Assembly (NCBI GenBank): GCA_947095535.1 | Contig: OX352772.1 | Coordinates: forward strand, 111,005,321 to 111,069,320 | Length of the DNA: 64,000 nt | Source: Poecilobothrus nobilitatus | Lineage: Eukaryota; Arthropoda; Insecta; Diptera; Dolichopodidae | Direction of reading: 5' to 3' | In this document: in pieces, positions 34,074 to 45,144 of the stretch | Numbering within the stretch: position 1 is the first letter of the stretch | Layout: each line of letters opens with the position of its first letter | The notes under the pieces: model-generated | What the model was told of the DNA's origin: nothing | The model's database searches: none | The model's input: the letters and a program-made list of their open reading frames with translations, nothing else | Program-made: the position numbers and the translations under genes

Positions 34074-35745
34074 TTTTTTTTTTACGAGGGTTGGTAGAAA
34101 ACTCGAAAGTCACCAAGAGGACTATATATATCTTTGATAAATATTAAGAAGAGAGTGGGTGATGTAACAGATTTTTGAGGGACACCAGAATTTATTTTGA
34201 ATTTGTCAGATGAATATCCATCGATGAACATCCAGTACACGAATCGTACGATTCGAAAGGAAATGTCCAATACATTTTTAAAGGACCCTGCCTAGACATA
34301 ATGTTTGAATTTTGCCAATAGAGCGTCGTGTCAAACTCGGTCGAAAGTCTTAGAAATAAATATCAAGAGCCATAATATCGAACTCACCAGAATAATGGAG
34401 GCCGATGTTTAGCTTCTCACAAAGGTAAGTCATGAGATCAGCGGTTGGACGACGGGCTCTGAATCCGTATTGTCTGTCATGAAGCAAACCTTTGTGATGC
34501 AGGTATTTCAGAAGCTTTTGATTCACAAATTTTTCCATTACTTTGGAAAGGACCAAAGTTATTGCTATAGGTTAGTAGTTAAAGAGATCGCTTTTAATAC
34601 CTTTTTTGGGAATTGGGAAAACATGTGCAACCTTCCATTAGGTAGGATGGATATTCGAAGATAGGAAAGGTAGAAAAGATTGCGCAGATGTTTTGAAATA
34701 CTGGAGTAGATATTTTTGAGCACCATAGTAGTTATACCATCTGGACAGGCTGACTTATTTGTATCACGATTTTTAAAGATTTTCATCACCGCCCGCGTCC
34801 TAAAGTAAGTTTTACCGAAGGAGCAGCCAACTTTTGCAACGGAGGGTGGCATCTGAGCTGACTGTGGCAGTACCGAATTGGAAGGGGACTGCTTGCCAAA
34901 TAAGTTCGCCTTCTCTTTGGAATCTGACACGGTTCTGCCATTGTTATCTACAAGTGGTGGAAAAGAAGATCCTCTGACATCTTCTTTTAGACTTTTGCTA
35001 AATGTCCAAAAAGATTTATTATTCTTTGGCATTTGGATGATTTTACACTTCAACTTTTAATTGAACAAGAATTTTTGTTTGTTGGTAACTCTCTTGCATC
35101 TGTTTCTAACCACTATATAGTTGGCGCTGTGAGTCTCCGACCTGTTGATTTGGTACAGTGTAAAAGCCTCCTCTTTTCTAGAAATGGCTTAGATTTACGC
35201 CTCCTTTTGATAGTTTTCATGAAATGAGGAATGAATAACCTCATTCCAATTAAAATAGGTTCACTAATCGCATTTACAGCAAAGTTGACATTTCTATTAC
35301 TGAAGAATGACTAATCAAAGATTCTAAAAAAATTGTTAAGGTCCTCCCAGTTAGCATGACTGTAATGCCAAACGACTCTTTGGGACCTCTGATTGGAGAT
35401 TGGGCTTACCCGGAAACTTGTGTTAACCAAACAGTGGTCGGAATTACCCAGAAGGCAACCAACTGAAACCTTGTTCATTTGAAGTGTATGACTTGCTTTT
35501 CAACGGGAATTTTGACCCAAATATAGTGGAAGGTTGGGCTACAACATTTATAATTTTGAAGTGTGTTGAAAGCGATGTCATATTTTATATAGATTGCGAT
35601 AACCAAAAGGGTAGGAAGTGGTAAACAAGTGAGTAGCCGGTAACACTAACGTTATCATTATGATTGCTGACTTGTGTTTCACATAGAGCTAAGATTGATG
35701 GTTTAATTTGTTTGTTGTGTATAAGTGTAATTTAATTTGTAATAA
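34074..35745 (-). pseudogene. LINE copy L4, fragmented, with internal deletion
   Basis: The poly(A) tail is the T-run at 34074-34085. The 3' UTR then jumps at about 34130 into RT sequence (GVPQKSVTSPTLFLIFIKD, 34082-34270), so about 1 kb including the catalytic FADD and the C-terminal domain is deleted relative to copy L2. RT fragments follow at 34350-34556 (ALDIYF, DRQYGFRARRPTADL) and 34565-35053 (ACPDGITTMVLKNIYSS). Weaker linker and endonuclease remnants continue to about 35745. Same family as 24104-25740 and 57416-60390. Confidence 0.8.
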
Positions 35746-36840
35746 GTTTGTTGTATATAAGTGTAACGCGTGGATATGTTCGCGTTTTAAAAAAATTAAA
35801 AAAACATTTATGTAAGTTTTTCATTTATTTTAAATCTTTTAAGTAAACAAAATTAAAAATTTAGTATTTTTAATTTAACTTTTCTAATTTACAACCTTTT
35901 TGGATTAGGAGAAAAAGAACAAAACAGGATACGCTGAATTGGTACGTAAGGTAAAAGAATATAATTTGGTAGTAAATTTTAGTTCTAACCCTTTAAATGA
36001 AACTTCTTTTTGGAAAAAATTATTCACGTTTTCAAATCAATTGCAAATGAAAAGACTTGTTGATTTTATATTTTTTAGCTTAATCAACAAAATAAATACA
36101 AATTTTTTTTTAAAACTTTTTACCAAAAAAAAAAATAATTTTTTTTTTTAATTCTAAAAGTTTCTAAAATTTTATAAAAAGATTGTTTTTGTTTACCTAC
36201 TTTATACTTACTTGACGTTTATATTATACTAAAAATTGTTTCTGACAACTGTCATTTAATTTCGAATTAAAATTTAACCGCGCGTTTTCAATCATGACAA
36301 CATAGAGTGAAGGTGAATAACCTTTTTCGAGCGGCGCGTTTTCAATCATAAGCCCCAACATTTGAATATACCCGAAAAAAAAATTTCTGAAATTAGGAGG
36401 GATTCTATGGTTACAAAATCAGGATTACCCCTTTTTCCAGAGTATATATATATTTGTTCTGGAAAAAGCGAATACGCTGATTTCGTATCCAACTCGTAAA
36501 CATACTTGAACAGAAATCCCTCATATATCACTGATGATGTTAAATCAAAAGAAAAAATGAAATATTTGGAAAATGGAAATAAGGTCGATTCGACTTTATT
36601 TCCTTTTCAAAACGGTAATAAGGTCGACTCGGACTTAAGTAAGGTACTTATTTAAAATCCGTTTAACTGCCTTATGGTAGGTACTTATCCATAACTAATG
36701 ACATTTTCTTACAGAAAGTAGATGTCTCTTGAGGCACTGAAAAGTAACATTTTAATAAAAAATCTAATATTTTTTCGCTATCTAAAGTAGATGTCTCTTG
36801 AGGCACTTAAAAGTAAAATTTTAATCAAAAATTGAATATT
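35746..36840. other. Spacer with short repeats, no gene
   Basis: AT-rich. It contains a 16-bp direct repeat GCGCGTTTTCAATCAT at 36280-36295 and 36334-36349. It also contains a GGTTACAAAATCAGG segment (about 36408) related to the repeat unit at 54035-54620, and a 69-bp-spaced duplication starting AGTAGATGTCTCTTGAGGCA at 36717 and 36786. The frame 35939-36151 has no recognisable domain and I do not call it. Confidence 0.6.
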
Positions 36841-38695
36841 GTGCTTTCGATTCCGAAGAGTTTTGGAAGTTGCAGCCGAAAACGGTTTGAGAATAAAGTG
36901 GAAGAAATGCCAGATATCCTGCAACGGGAAATTGAATAATTTGGTTATTACATAAGAAATGGTCGAACATTTTCATCATGGACGAAAACAAAGGCTATTA
37001 TAAAGTTTCCGATCCCTTCGACTGTAAAAATATTGCAAAGTTTTTTAGGTTTAGCAAGTTACTTTGGAAGATTTACCAAAAACTTCGCAATTAAGGCAAA
37101 ACTATTAAGCGATTTCCTTAAAATGGATAACGATTTCGAAATGAAAGAAGAATAACTTTTAGCTGTGGAAGAAATAAAAAAAATTCTAGCACAAAACCCA
37201 GTATTAAAAATGTTTGAGTATGTTCTCAAAACCTTGAAGGTATCTATATGTAAATTACATATAGATACCTTCAAGGATGGCTATGGAGCGATTTTAATGC
37301 AGAAAACTAGTGGTGACGGCAAGCTACACCCTGTGCACTTTTTGAGTAAGAAAAACGATATTGTAGTTACGAACTAGAAGTATTAGGAGTTATCGCAGCA
37401 ATAAAACGATTCAGGATATATCTACTTGGACAACAATTCAAACTTGTAACGGATTGCAAAGCATTTGAATGTACTCTGAAAACAAAAAGGACTTAGTTAC
37501 TAGGGTCGCCAGATGGGTTTTGCTTCTAGAAGAATTTTCATATGCAGTTGAACATAGAGCGGGTAATCAGTTGAAGCATGTCGATGCTCTAAGCCTAAAT
37601 CCTATCAGCATGTGTGTACATAGCAACGCTAATGACTTTCTGAGCAGATTAAATCAAACTCAACAAAAGGACGATAGATTGAGTGCTATTGTTAAGATAC
37701 TAAAACATAAAACATATAAAGACTATGTTATTTATAATAATATTCTTTGTAAAAGTCTTAATAATAAGCTATTATTTGTAGTTCCAGATTCAATGATTCC
37801 AGGAATCATCAAGAAGACTCACGAGAAAGGACATTTTCATGTCAAGAAAATTGAGGAAATTTTGAACATAATATTACATCCTCAATTTAAAGAAGAGAAG
37901 AAAATATTACTTCAGAGGTTGCGTGAAGTACATCTTAGCAGAAAGAAAGATCGGAAAATGCGAAAATTATCTGCAACCAATTCCCAAACGAGACCAACCT
38001 TTACTCAAACTTCATCATATAGATCATCTAGGCCAACTGCAAAATACCAAAAAGAATTACAAATACATTTTTGCCGTGATTTGCAAAGTTCAGTTGGCTT
38101 TCTACAAAAACTCCAAACACCGAGGAAGCTATTCAGAAGATGGAAAATGTTATCGAAACGTTTGGATATTCTAAGAATTTAATAGGAAGTGATCACAGAG
38201 GAGCGTTTACATCCAATAGATTCCGTGAATACTGTAAGGAACGTCAAGTTCAGATAATTTTTACCACCGTGAGAGTGCCAAGAAGAAATGGACAGAACGT
38301 CTTCATTCCACGACAATAGCTGCTTTAACAAATTATCATTGAACAATCCAGAGAAATGGTACAGCTTTGTAAAACCACTTCAGCAAACATTGAAGTCCAC
38401 TTTCCAGAGAGCAATACAAACCACACCATTTCACTTGCTTGTGGGAATAAAGATGCGAACTAAACAAGACACAGCAATGGTGGAAATAATTGAAGAGGAA
38501 TGGAGGAAACAGTTTAATGGTCACATGAAAGATATAAGGGAACAAGAAAATAAATACATAATTACTATCCAAGCAGAAAATAAAAAATACTACAACAAAA
38601 AACGAAAACCAGCAAGAAAATACAATATTGGTGACTTAGTTACCATTGAACGAGTGCAGTTCGGAACTGGTTTAAAATCCGTCCCAAATTTCTAG
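36841..38695 (+). pseudogene. pol: Relic pol of an mdg3/micropia-like Ty3/gypsy element (RT end, RNase H, integrase)
   Basis: The RT thumb is recognised near 36930-37080 (FGYYIRNGRTF, LQSFLGLASYFGRF), then RNase H (DGYGAILMQK near 37277, VTDCKAFECTL near 37446, VARWVLLLEEFSYAVEHRAGNQLKHVDALS read in parts at 37505-37590). The integrase zinc-binding region follows (HEKGHFHVKKIEEIL at 37820, CENYLQPIPKR near 37958), a core segment GSDHRGAFTSNRF near 38190, and a C-terminal region to 38695. Several frame changes and stops break it. Gag, protease, the RT catalytic part and LTRs are absent. It is a lineage distinct from elements 1 and 2 and from the 412-like element. Confidence 0.8.
37232..37276. 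repeat. Perfect 21-bp inverted repeat with 3-nt loop in RNase H
   Basis: CCTTGAAGGTATCTATATGTA (37232-37252, 21 bases) is followed by AAT and then its exact reverse complement (37256-37276). In related RNase H domains this place holds the conserved first-Asp strand, so one arm appears to be a local inverted duplication. Confidence 0.9.
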
Positions 38696-40030
38696 GCCCA
38701 AATTTCTGTGTGTGTGTGTGTATGTGTGTGTGCATAGGTGCGTGTGCATTTGTGTGTGTGGGTATATCTGCAGACACGTGTACAGCTTAAACGACTGAGC
38801 GGAATTTTTTGCAATTTCATATTTAAGATTTTGACGTAAATATCTCGAATTGATAAGCTTTTGGAGTAAATCGGACAACCGCAAGTGGTAGTTTACTAGT
38901 GTACTTTTTAAGTTTTTTACGAATATTTCGTAACAGAAAAATGTTATGAGAAAAATTATTAAGAAAAAGTTGTTACACAAGAAACAACAACTTTGCCATA
39001 GAACATTTTTTGATCCGACTAACTTTAACTTTTAGTTAATTCTTTTCTAAGTCCAAATTTCATACATAACACTTCATATAAATTTATATGAACAATTTCT
39101 TTTGTTTTATATCTCTAAAAATTTATACATGTACATGTACTTGTATCTATGATATTATCCTTTTGTTGATAACATAAAATTAAAACGGTAAAATTTTTGT
39201 TAGCAGATTCAATATTAATGTAATATTAGTTTTGTATTTGTTTACAGTTTTTATTATTTTTTACTTCTAATATTTTTGAATGGAAAAAAAAATGATGTAC
39301 ATTACATAATAATTTAAATGGATGTACATACATATGAATAAACGCACATATATTTTTATGATTTCATTGCTTATTATTGTTAGTGAATATATATTATTAT
39401 GTAAAAAATCTATAAATTTTGGCATTGTACTTTTCGTGTAGTGGCGGTCGGTTCTGTGGTGGAGATAGCTGATTTTTTCTCTTTTTTTTAGAAGGACATT
39501 TAAATATTTTAAATTAAGAATAAATTAAATATTTTTTAATATTTATTCTAAAAATTAAAAAAAATATTTTTGTATGGAATATCGAAATTTTCTAAAATAT
39601 TCATATTTGTATTACCTTTTCGGACCCACAAATTATTATATCTTTGTGGGTCCGAAAAGGTTAATACAAACATGAGTATTTTAAGATCAAAATAACTAAA
39701 TGTATAATTATATTATAATTATAGATATATATGTAATTCTTTCTAAATAGCAGAATTCTTAAAAGGGTTTTTTATAATGAATAAGGTACATACCTAGTCT
39801 TATTAAAAAACAGAAATTAAAAATTTTAAAAATTATGAAGGTATTTAAAAAAAAAAAAAACATTTGGCACGAAAAGGTTAAAACCTTACTATATTTTAGA
39901 AAAAAATTAAAAGAAAAAACAACTACATCCAAAACAAAAAAGTTATTTTAAATTTTAATGCACGATAGTTGTTTTAAATATAAATAGCTTACAAGCCGGA
40001 ACATTCAACGAAAACTTTGAAAAACAAGTA
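38696..40030. other. Spacer: GT microsatellite, palindrome, no gene
   Basis: A (GT)n-type microsatellite with interruptions runs at about 38706-38760. The rest is AT-rich without coding frames. A palindrome lies at 39594-39682 and is listed separately. Confidence 0.6.
39594..39682. repeat. Palindrome with 19-bp perfect inner arms
   Basis: ACCTTTTCGGACCCACAAA at 39614-39632 and its exact reverse complement at 39643-39661, with a 10-nt AT-rich loop. With a few mismatches the similarity extends outward to about 39 bp per arm (AAAATAYTCAT at the outer edges). It could be a tiny foldback element or a transcript hairpin. Confidence 0.8.
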
Positions 40031-42013
40031 AATGTAACAGTAAGTCGACGCAACCGACTTATTAATACTCTACACCTGAATAATTCGAATTAAATTAAAA
40101 ATCCATAAATTTTTTTGGCAGCTGCTTGAACTTTTTCCCTTTTCTTTATTCAACTCGAATTTCAGGAACGTAAAAGAGGCATCCTCTTGGGATATGCTTG
40201 ACACCTTTGTAAACAATTTTAAGTTTCTATCTTTATTAATTTCGAAGATTGTTAGTCCTTGGGAGGTGTGTATCAGGTACCCGAATTGCCACTCCAGTTT
40301 ATCGAATCCATCTCAGGAACATAAAGAAAATATGCCAGAACACCATTGTACTAAATTTAAAGCTTCTACTTTTGTTGGTTTTGGAGATATGCTTGTTGCT
40401 CTTGTGCTCGTCCGGAAGTTTCCATAATACGAACCCATGGTTCAAATTCTTTCAAATGTCAGTTTCCAATTTTACAGAAAAGGAAACATAACAGAAGACC
40501 TTTGTACTAAAAATAAAAGTTCTATCTTTGTTGGTTGTGGAGATATACTCGTTTGCTCTGGGGCTCGTCCGGAAGCTTCCAAGATTTGAACCCATTTGAA
40601 CCCAAATCCTCACAAATTTCAGATACATAAATCAAACATGAGGAACACCATTCTGCCTAATTTAAAGGTTATATCTTTGTTGCTTTTGGAGATAATATCA
40701 TTTTCTCTGAGACTCGTTCGGAAGCTTCCAAAATCCGATCCCAAGGACCAAATCCTCTCAAATTTCAGAAACCTAAATCAAACATGAAAGAACACCATTC
40801 TGCCGGATTTAAAGGTTTATATCTTTGTTGTTTTTGGAGATAATCTCATTTGCTCTGGGGCTCGTTCGGAAGCTTCCAAAATCCAAACCCATGAACCATA
40901 TCGTCTTAAATTTCAGAGACATAAATCAAACGGGAAGGAACATCATTGTAAAAAATTTAAAGGTTCTATCTTTGTTGGTTTTGGAGATAATCTCGTTTGC
41001 TCTGGGGCTCGTTCGGAAGCTTCCAATATATGAATCCATGGTTCAAATTCTTTCAAATGTCAGTTTCCAATTTTATAGAAAAGGAAATATAACAGCACAC
41101 TCTTGTACTAAAAATAAAAGTTCTATCTTTGTTGGTTGTGGAGGTATACTTGTTTGCTCTGGGGCTCGTTCGGAAGCTTCCAAGATAAGAACCCATTAAC
41201 CAAATCCTCTCATATTTCAGAGAGTTAGATAAAACATGAAAGAACACCACTCTGCCAAATTTAAAGGTTATATCTTAGTTGGTTTTGGAGATAATCTCAT
41301 TTGCTCTGGTGCTCGTTCGGAAGCTTCCAAAATGCAAAATCATGGACCAAATCCTCTTAAATTTCAGAGACATAAATCAAACGGGAAGGAACATCATTGT
41401 AAAAAATTTAAAGGTTTATATCTTTGTTGTTTTTGGAGGTAATCTCATTTGCTCTGGGGCTCGTTCGGAAGCTTCCAAAATCCGAACCCATGGACCAAAT
41501 CCTCTCAAATTTCAGAGACCTAAATGAAAAGGTTATATCTTTTTTGTTTTCGGAGATAATCTCATTTGCTCTGGGGCTCGTTCGGAAGCTTCCAAAATGC
41601 AAAATCATGGACCAAATCCTCTTAAATTTCAGAGACGTAAATCGAACGGGAAGGAACATCATTGTACAAAATTTAAAGGTTCAATCTTTGTTGGTTTTGG
41701 AAATAATCTCGTTTGCTCCGGAATCATTCGTAAGCTTCCAGAATCCGAACCCATGGAGCGATTTTGTCCAGATTCGAACTTAGCCTTCCTTTCGTAATTA
41801 GGAACCTACTATATAAATTTCATCAAGATAGCTTTATTAGGTTTTGAGTTATCGTGCGAACGGACGGACGGACGGACATCGTTAAATCGACTTAGGAGGT
41901 GATCCTGATTCAGAATATATATACATGTCCAAATCTAACTCGCTTCCTTTTGGTGGTTACAAACACCATACCAAAGTTAATATAGCCTATACTTTAGGTG
42001 TAGGGTATAATAA
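40031..42013. mobile_element. DINE/mini-me-like element E with central tandem repeats
   Basis: The left end has a hairpin TAAGTCG-7nt-CGACTTA (40041-40061), then TAATACTCTACACCT, whose reverse complement AGGTGTAGGGTATAA ends the element at about 41997-42011. Near the right end is GTTATCGTGCGAACGGACGG with a (GGAC)n block, then TAAATCGACTTAGG and GATTCAGAATATATATACATG. This reversed gives the TATATATTC...GTCGATTTA...GTCC arrangement known as the mini-me/DINE core. The body is tandem repeats (separate entry). No coding frame is real here; the many frames through the array are repeat translations. Confidence 0.8.
40400..41740. repeat. Central tandem repeats of element E, about 147-bp units
   Basis: The phrase GGCTCGTTCGGAAGCTTCCAA or close variants recurs about every 118-157 bp (near 40408, 40565, 40712, 40860, 41010, 41167, 41312, 41459, 41577 and 41725), about ten units. 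Within units, TTTAAAGGTT and TTGTTGGTTTTGGAGATA also repeat. Confidence 0.88.
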
Positions 42014-42092
42014 GTTATTTGTGTATAAAATAAAATGAGTGTTCCGATCCGGCTTGTAAGATATTTAGGCGTTGTTTATAAAATATTTTAAA

Positions 42093-42584
42093 ATTTTATA
42101 TGAATATTTTTTTTGTACAGATATTTTCGTTGCTAGAAATAACACCTGATAAACCATTTTTTAATAATAATAACAAATTTTTTGCATATTCGATTTTACC
42201 CATCTAATTAAGTCTTTTAGAAATACATTAATTTTATATGAATATTTTTTTTGTACAGATATACATATATTATATCTATAATAATAAAATATATACAGAT
42301 ATTCCTCTCGTGACACTACTAAATTTTATTTTTAGAATATAGAATACAGGTATTCCACTCGTAACACTTTTAAATTTTTACACTTTTAGAAATTATTAAA
42401 AAAGATTTTAGAATATTGTCCGATATTGGTATTACAATACGGGCAATTATTTGAGACGAAGCTTCAGCCAAAGTTTTTTCGTTGCTAGAAATAACACCTG
42501 ATAAACCATTTTTTAATAATAATAACAAATTTTTTGCATATTCGAATTTCCCCATCTAATTAAGTCTTTTAGAAATACATTAAT
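42093..42584. repeat. Local direct duplications (32 bp and 108 bp)
   Basis: A 32-bp segment (TTTATATGAATATTTTTTTTG core) occurs at about 42093 and 42229. A 108-bp segment beginning TTTCGTTGCTAGAAATAACA occurs at 42125-42232 and 42477-42584, spaced 352 bp, with few differences. Confidence 0.85.
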
Positions 42585-42816
42585 GAATTCCGATTTAAAA
42601 ACCTCAGATGGTATTATAAGCTTTAAAGTTTTCATAGAATTACGGGAAGTTCAAATAAATGGAAAAACTAAGATGTGTACCAAATTAACTAGACAACATA
42701 TTCGTCCAAATACTTTTGAAAAAATGAGAGTTAAATTAGCAACATTAGTGTTTGATAAACTTTTTGATTTCTTAACAGTGGATCTTTATATTCTGATAAA
42801 ACTAAATAGCTTGTAG
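42583..42816 (+). pseudogene. Possible P-element/THAP9-like transposase fragment
   Basis: A 77-codon frame contains KLTRQHIRPNTFEKMRVKLA. This resembles the KLT-x-KH-x-x-PN...KMRVK-x-A stretch that precedes the GTP-binding insertion in P-element-family transposases, as I recall it. Nothing else of such a transposase is seen on either side, and the frame loses similarity after about residue 50 before stopping at 42816. It may equally be a chance resemblance; a profile search would decide. Confidence 0.35.
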
Positions 42817-43265
42817 TTTGAATTTTTAAAATATTGTTAGAATTGCTTAGAAAATATTTCATTGATTAAAAAGAAAAAAGGATATTTTTTAGAGGGAATG
42901 AAAATATTTAAATTTATATTAATATATAACATTTTTTCTTATTTTATGTTTTAATAATAAATAATTCTTGTACCTATTGTTGAATATGAAAACAACTAAA
43001 ATTGATTGATAAATTACAAAAATAATATTTTTTATTACCACCTATGAAAAATTTTTATGCTGAAATTTATATGGCGTGCAAATTTTTTATGTGTTATATG
43101 TATGTTCTTTGGTATGATTCAATTTTTACGTACAGAATATTGTGTTTGTATGTATATATTGCACATATTTTTCCTTTAAAGGTATATGTTTGTTAGTCAA
43201 AACCAGTTTAAAACTGTTTTAAAAAGTTTTAGGTTTTGAGGTTTGTCAGAAAAAAGTTTGAACAA
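42817..43265. other. AT-rich spacer, no gene
   Basis: No coding frame, repeat or RNA signature recognised. Confidence 0.6.
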
Positions 43266-44584
43266 GTAAAAATAACAGTAAGTCGATGCAACCGACTTAT
43301 TTATACCCTACACTTAAAAATTGCAAATTAAATTAAAAATCCAAAAGTTATTTTAGTTAGGTATTTAATATACCTAAGCTAAAAAAATAAATGCTTTTAC
43401 AACCTTTGTACAAAATTTCAGATTTATATCTTTATTAAATTTGAAGATATGCTTGTTAGGTATTTGGAAGTGTGTGAAGGCACGCGGACAACCACCCCAA
43501 TTCATCTCAAACAGGGTAGAACACTCTTATATCAAATTTCAAGTTTTTATATTTATTGATTTCGAAGATATGCTTGTTCGGTCTTGGGAGTTGTGTGGCA
43601 GATACCCGAACAACCATTCTAATTCATCTTTAATTTTGGACAAATCAGGGATTCAGGAAACAACACCCTTGTACCAAATTTGAAATTTCTGTCTTTATTA
43701 ATTTCGAAAATATGCTTCTTCGGTTTTGGGAGTTGTATGGGAGGTACCTGAACGACCACTCCAATTCATCTCAAATTTTAGGCAAATCAGGGATTTAGGA
43801 AACATCACCCTCGTATCAAATTTGAAGTTTCTATCTTTATTAATTTCGAAGATATGCATGTTCGGTTTTGGGAGTTGTATGGGAGGTACCCGAACAGCTC
43901 CACCAATTCATCTCAAATTTTGGACAAATCAGGAATTCAGAAAACAACACCCTAGTACTAAATTTGAAGTTTCTGTCTTTATTAATTTCGAAGATATGCT
44001 TGTTCGGTTTTGGGAGTTGTATGGGAGGTACCCGAACGACCACTCCAATTCCTCTCAAATTTTAGACAAATCAGGGATTTAAGAAACACCACCCTCCTAT
44101 CAAATTTAAAGTTCCTATCTTTATTAATTTCAAAGATATGCATGTTCGGTTTTGGGAGTTGTATGGGAGGTACCCGAACAACCACTCCACTTCATCTCAA
44201 ATTTTGGGGATATCAGGGATTCAGAAAAACACACCCTCGTACAAAATTTTAAGTTTCTATCTTTATTAATTTCGAAAATATGGTTATCAGGTTTTGGAAG
44301 TTGTATGGGAGGTACTCGAACGCATGGTCCGATTTCGCCCATTTACAATCCCCGCCTTACCTTAGTCATTGTTAACCTACAGTATAAATTTCATCAAGAT
44401 AGCATCATTATTTTTTGAGTTATCGTGCGTACGGACGGATGGACGGACATAGCTAAATCGACTCCGGCGGTGATCCTGATTCAGAATATATATACATGTC
44501 TATACCTAACTCGCTTCCTTTTGCTGGTTACAAACACCATACCAAAGTTAATATACCCTATATTTAATGTGTAGGGTATAAAAG
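43266..44584. mobile_element. DINE/mini-me-like element F with central tandem repeats
   Basis: It has the same architecture as element E. The hairpin TAAGTCG-7nt-CGACTTA is at 43279-43299 and is followed by TATACCCTACACTT; the right end is ATGTGTAGGGTATAAA at about 44567-44582. Close inside it are GTTATCGTGCGTACGGACGG, TAAATCGACTCCGG and GATTCAGAATATATATACATG. The ends are nearly identical to those of element E, but the central repeat is a different sequence. Confidence 0.82.
43440..44330. repeat. Central tandem repeats of element F, about 142-bp units
   Basis: GGTTTTGGGAGTTGTATGGG begins at about 43722, 43866, 44008 and 44150, spaced 142-144 bp, with more diverged units before and after. 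Each unit also has GAGGTACCCGAACRACCACTCC (read in two parts) and CTTTATTAATTTCGAAGATATG. Short open frames through the array are repeat translations. Confidence 0.88.
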
Positions 44585-44733
44585 CTTTACGATTTGGTCT
44601 GCCAAAAACTTTTCTCGAAATTTTTTTCTTTAATATTTTCAAAATTTCTTTGAAAAAAAGTTTTGAAAATTTTAGTTTTACAATTTTATTTTTTTTTTAT
44701 TTTGACAAATGTACAAAAATGGTTTATATTGCG

Positions 44734-45144
44734 TAACGATGTTTGGTCTTAATTTAAACTCGGTTGTTTGATTTATCATAACTGTTACTTTATTTTAATA
44801 TTTTGGCTTATTTATAACTTAGAACTAACGCTACCAATACGAATACATTATATTTTTATTATAAATCATATAAAACGATATTATATGGTAATCAATACCA
44901 TTTACATTCTTGTCTCTAATTGATACATTATGTAAAACTTAGCGTAATTATTGCATTCCTTAGATTATTGACATTAATCAAAGAAAGTGTCAGATATGGT
45001 TGATTACTTAATGCATTAATATATAATTTAGTAAAGAATGCAAATTCAACGAAACGTTGACACCTGTATAATTCTTATCTTTATCTTTAATTTAATTAGG
45101 GAAATTCATTATGCTATACATTATTTATGTATTTTATATTACAA
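44734..45144 (-). repeat. 3' LTR of the 412-like element
   Basis: Matches 52110-52856 from TAACGATGTT to TTATATTACAA, minus the SINE and a block of about 60 bp. On its right is a pyrimidine tract (CTCCCTCCG, the complement of the purine tract) followed by A-rich sequence. Confidence 0.88.

Noticed and set aside
35939..36151. 70-codon frame as a host gene
   Set aside because: Lys/Asn/Phe-rich, ends in poly-Phe from a T run, no domain.
40194..41797. Series of short frames sharing FALGLVRKLPKS-like text
   Set aside because: Translations of tandem satellite units; phase and stops do not behave as a gene.
42370..42555. 61-codon minus-strand frame as part of a transposase
   Set aside because: Overlaps a local direct duplication, opposite strand to the P-like fragment, no motif I can name.
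43441..44418. Frames with MGVVWEVPE and GTRT repeats
   Set aside because: Tandem-repeat translation in element F, present in several frames on both strands.
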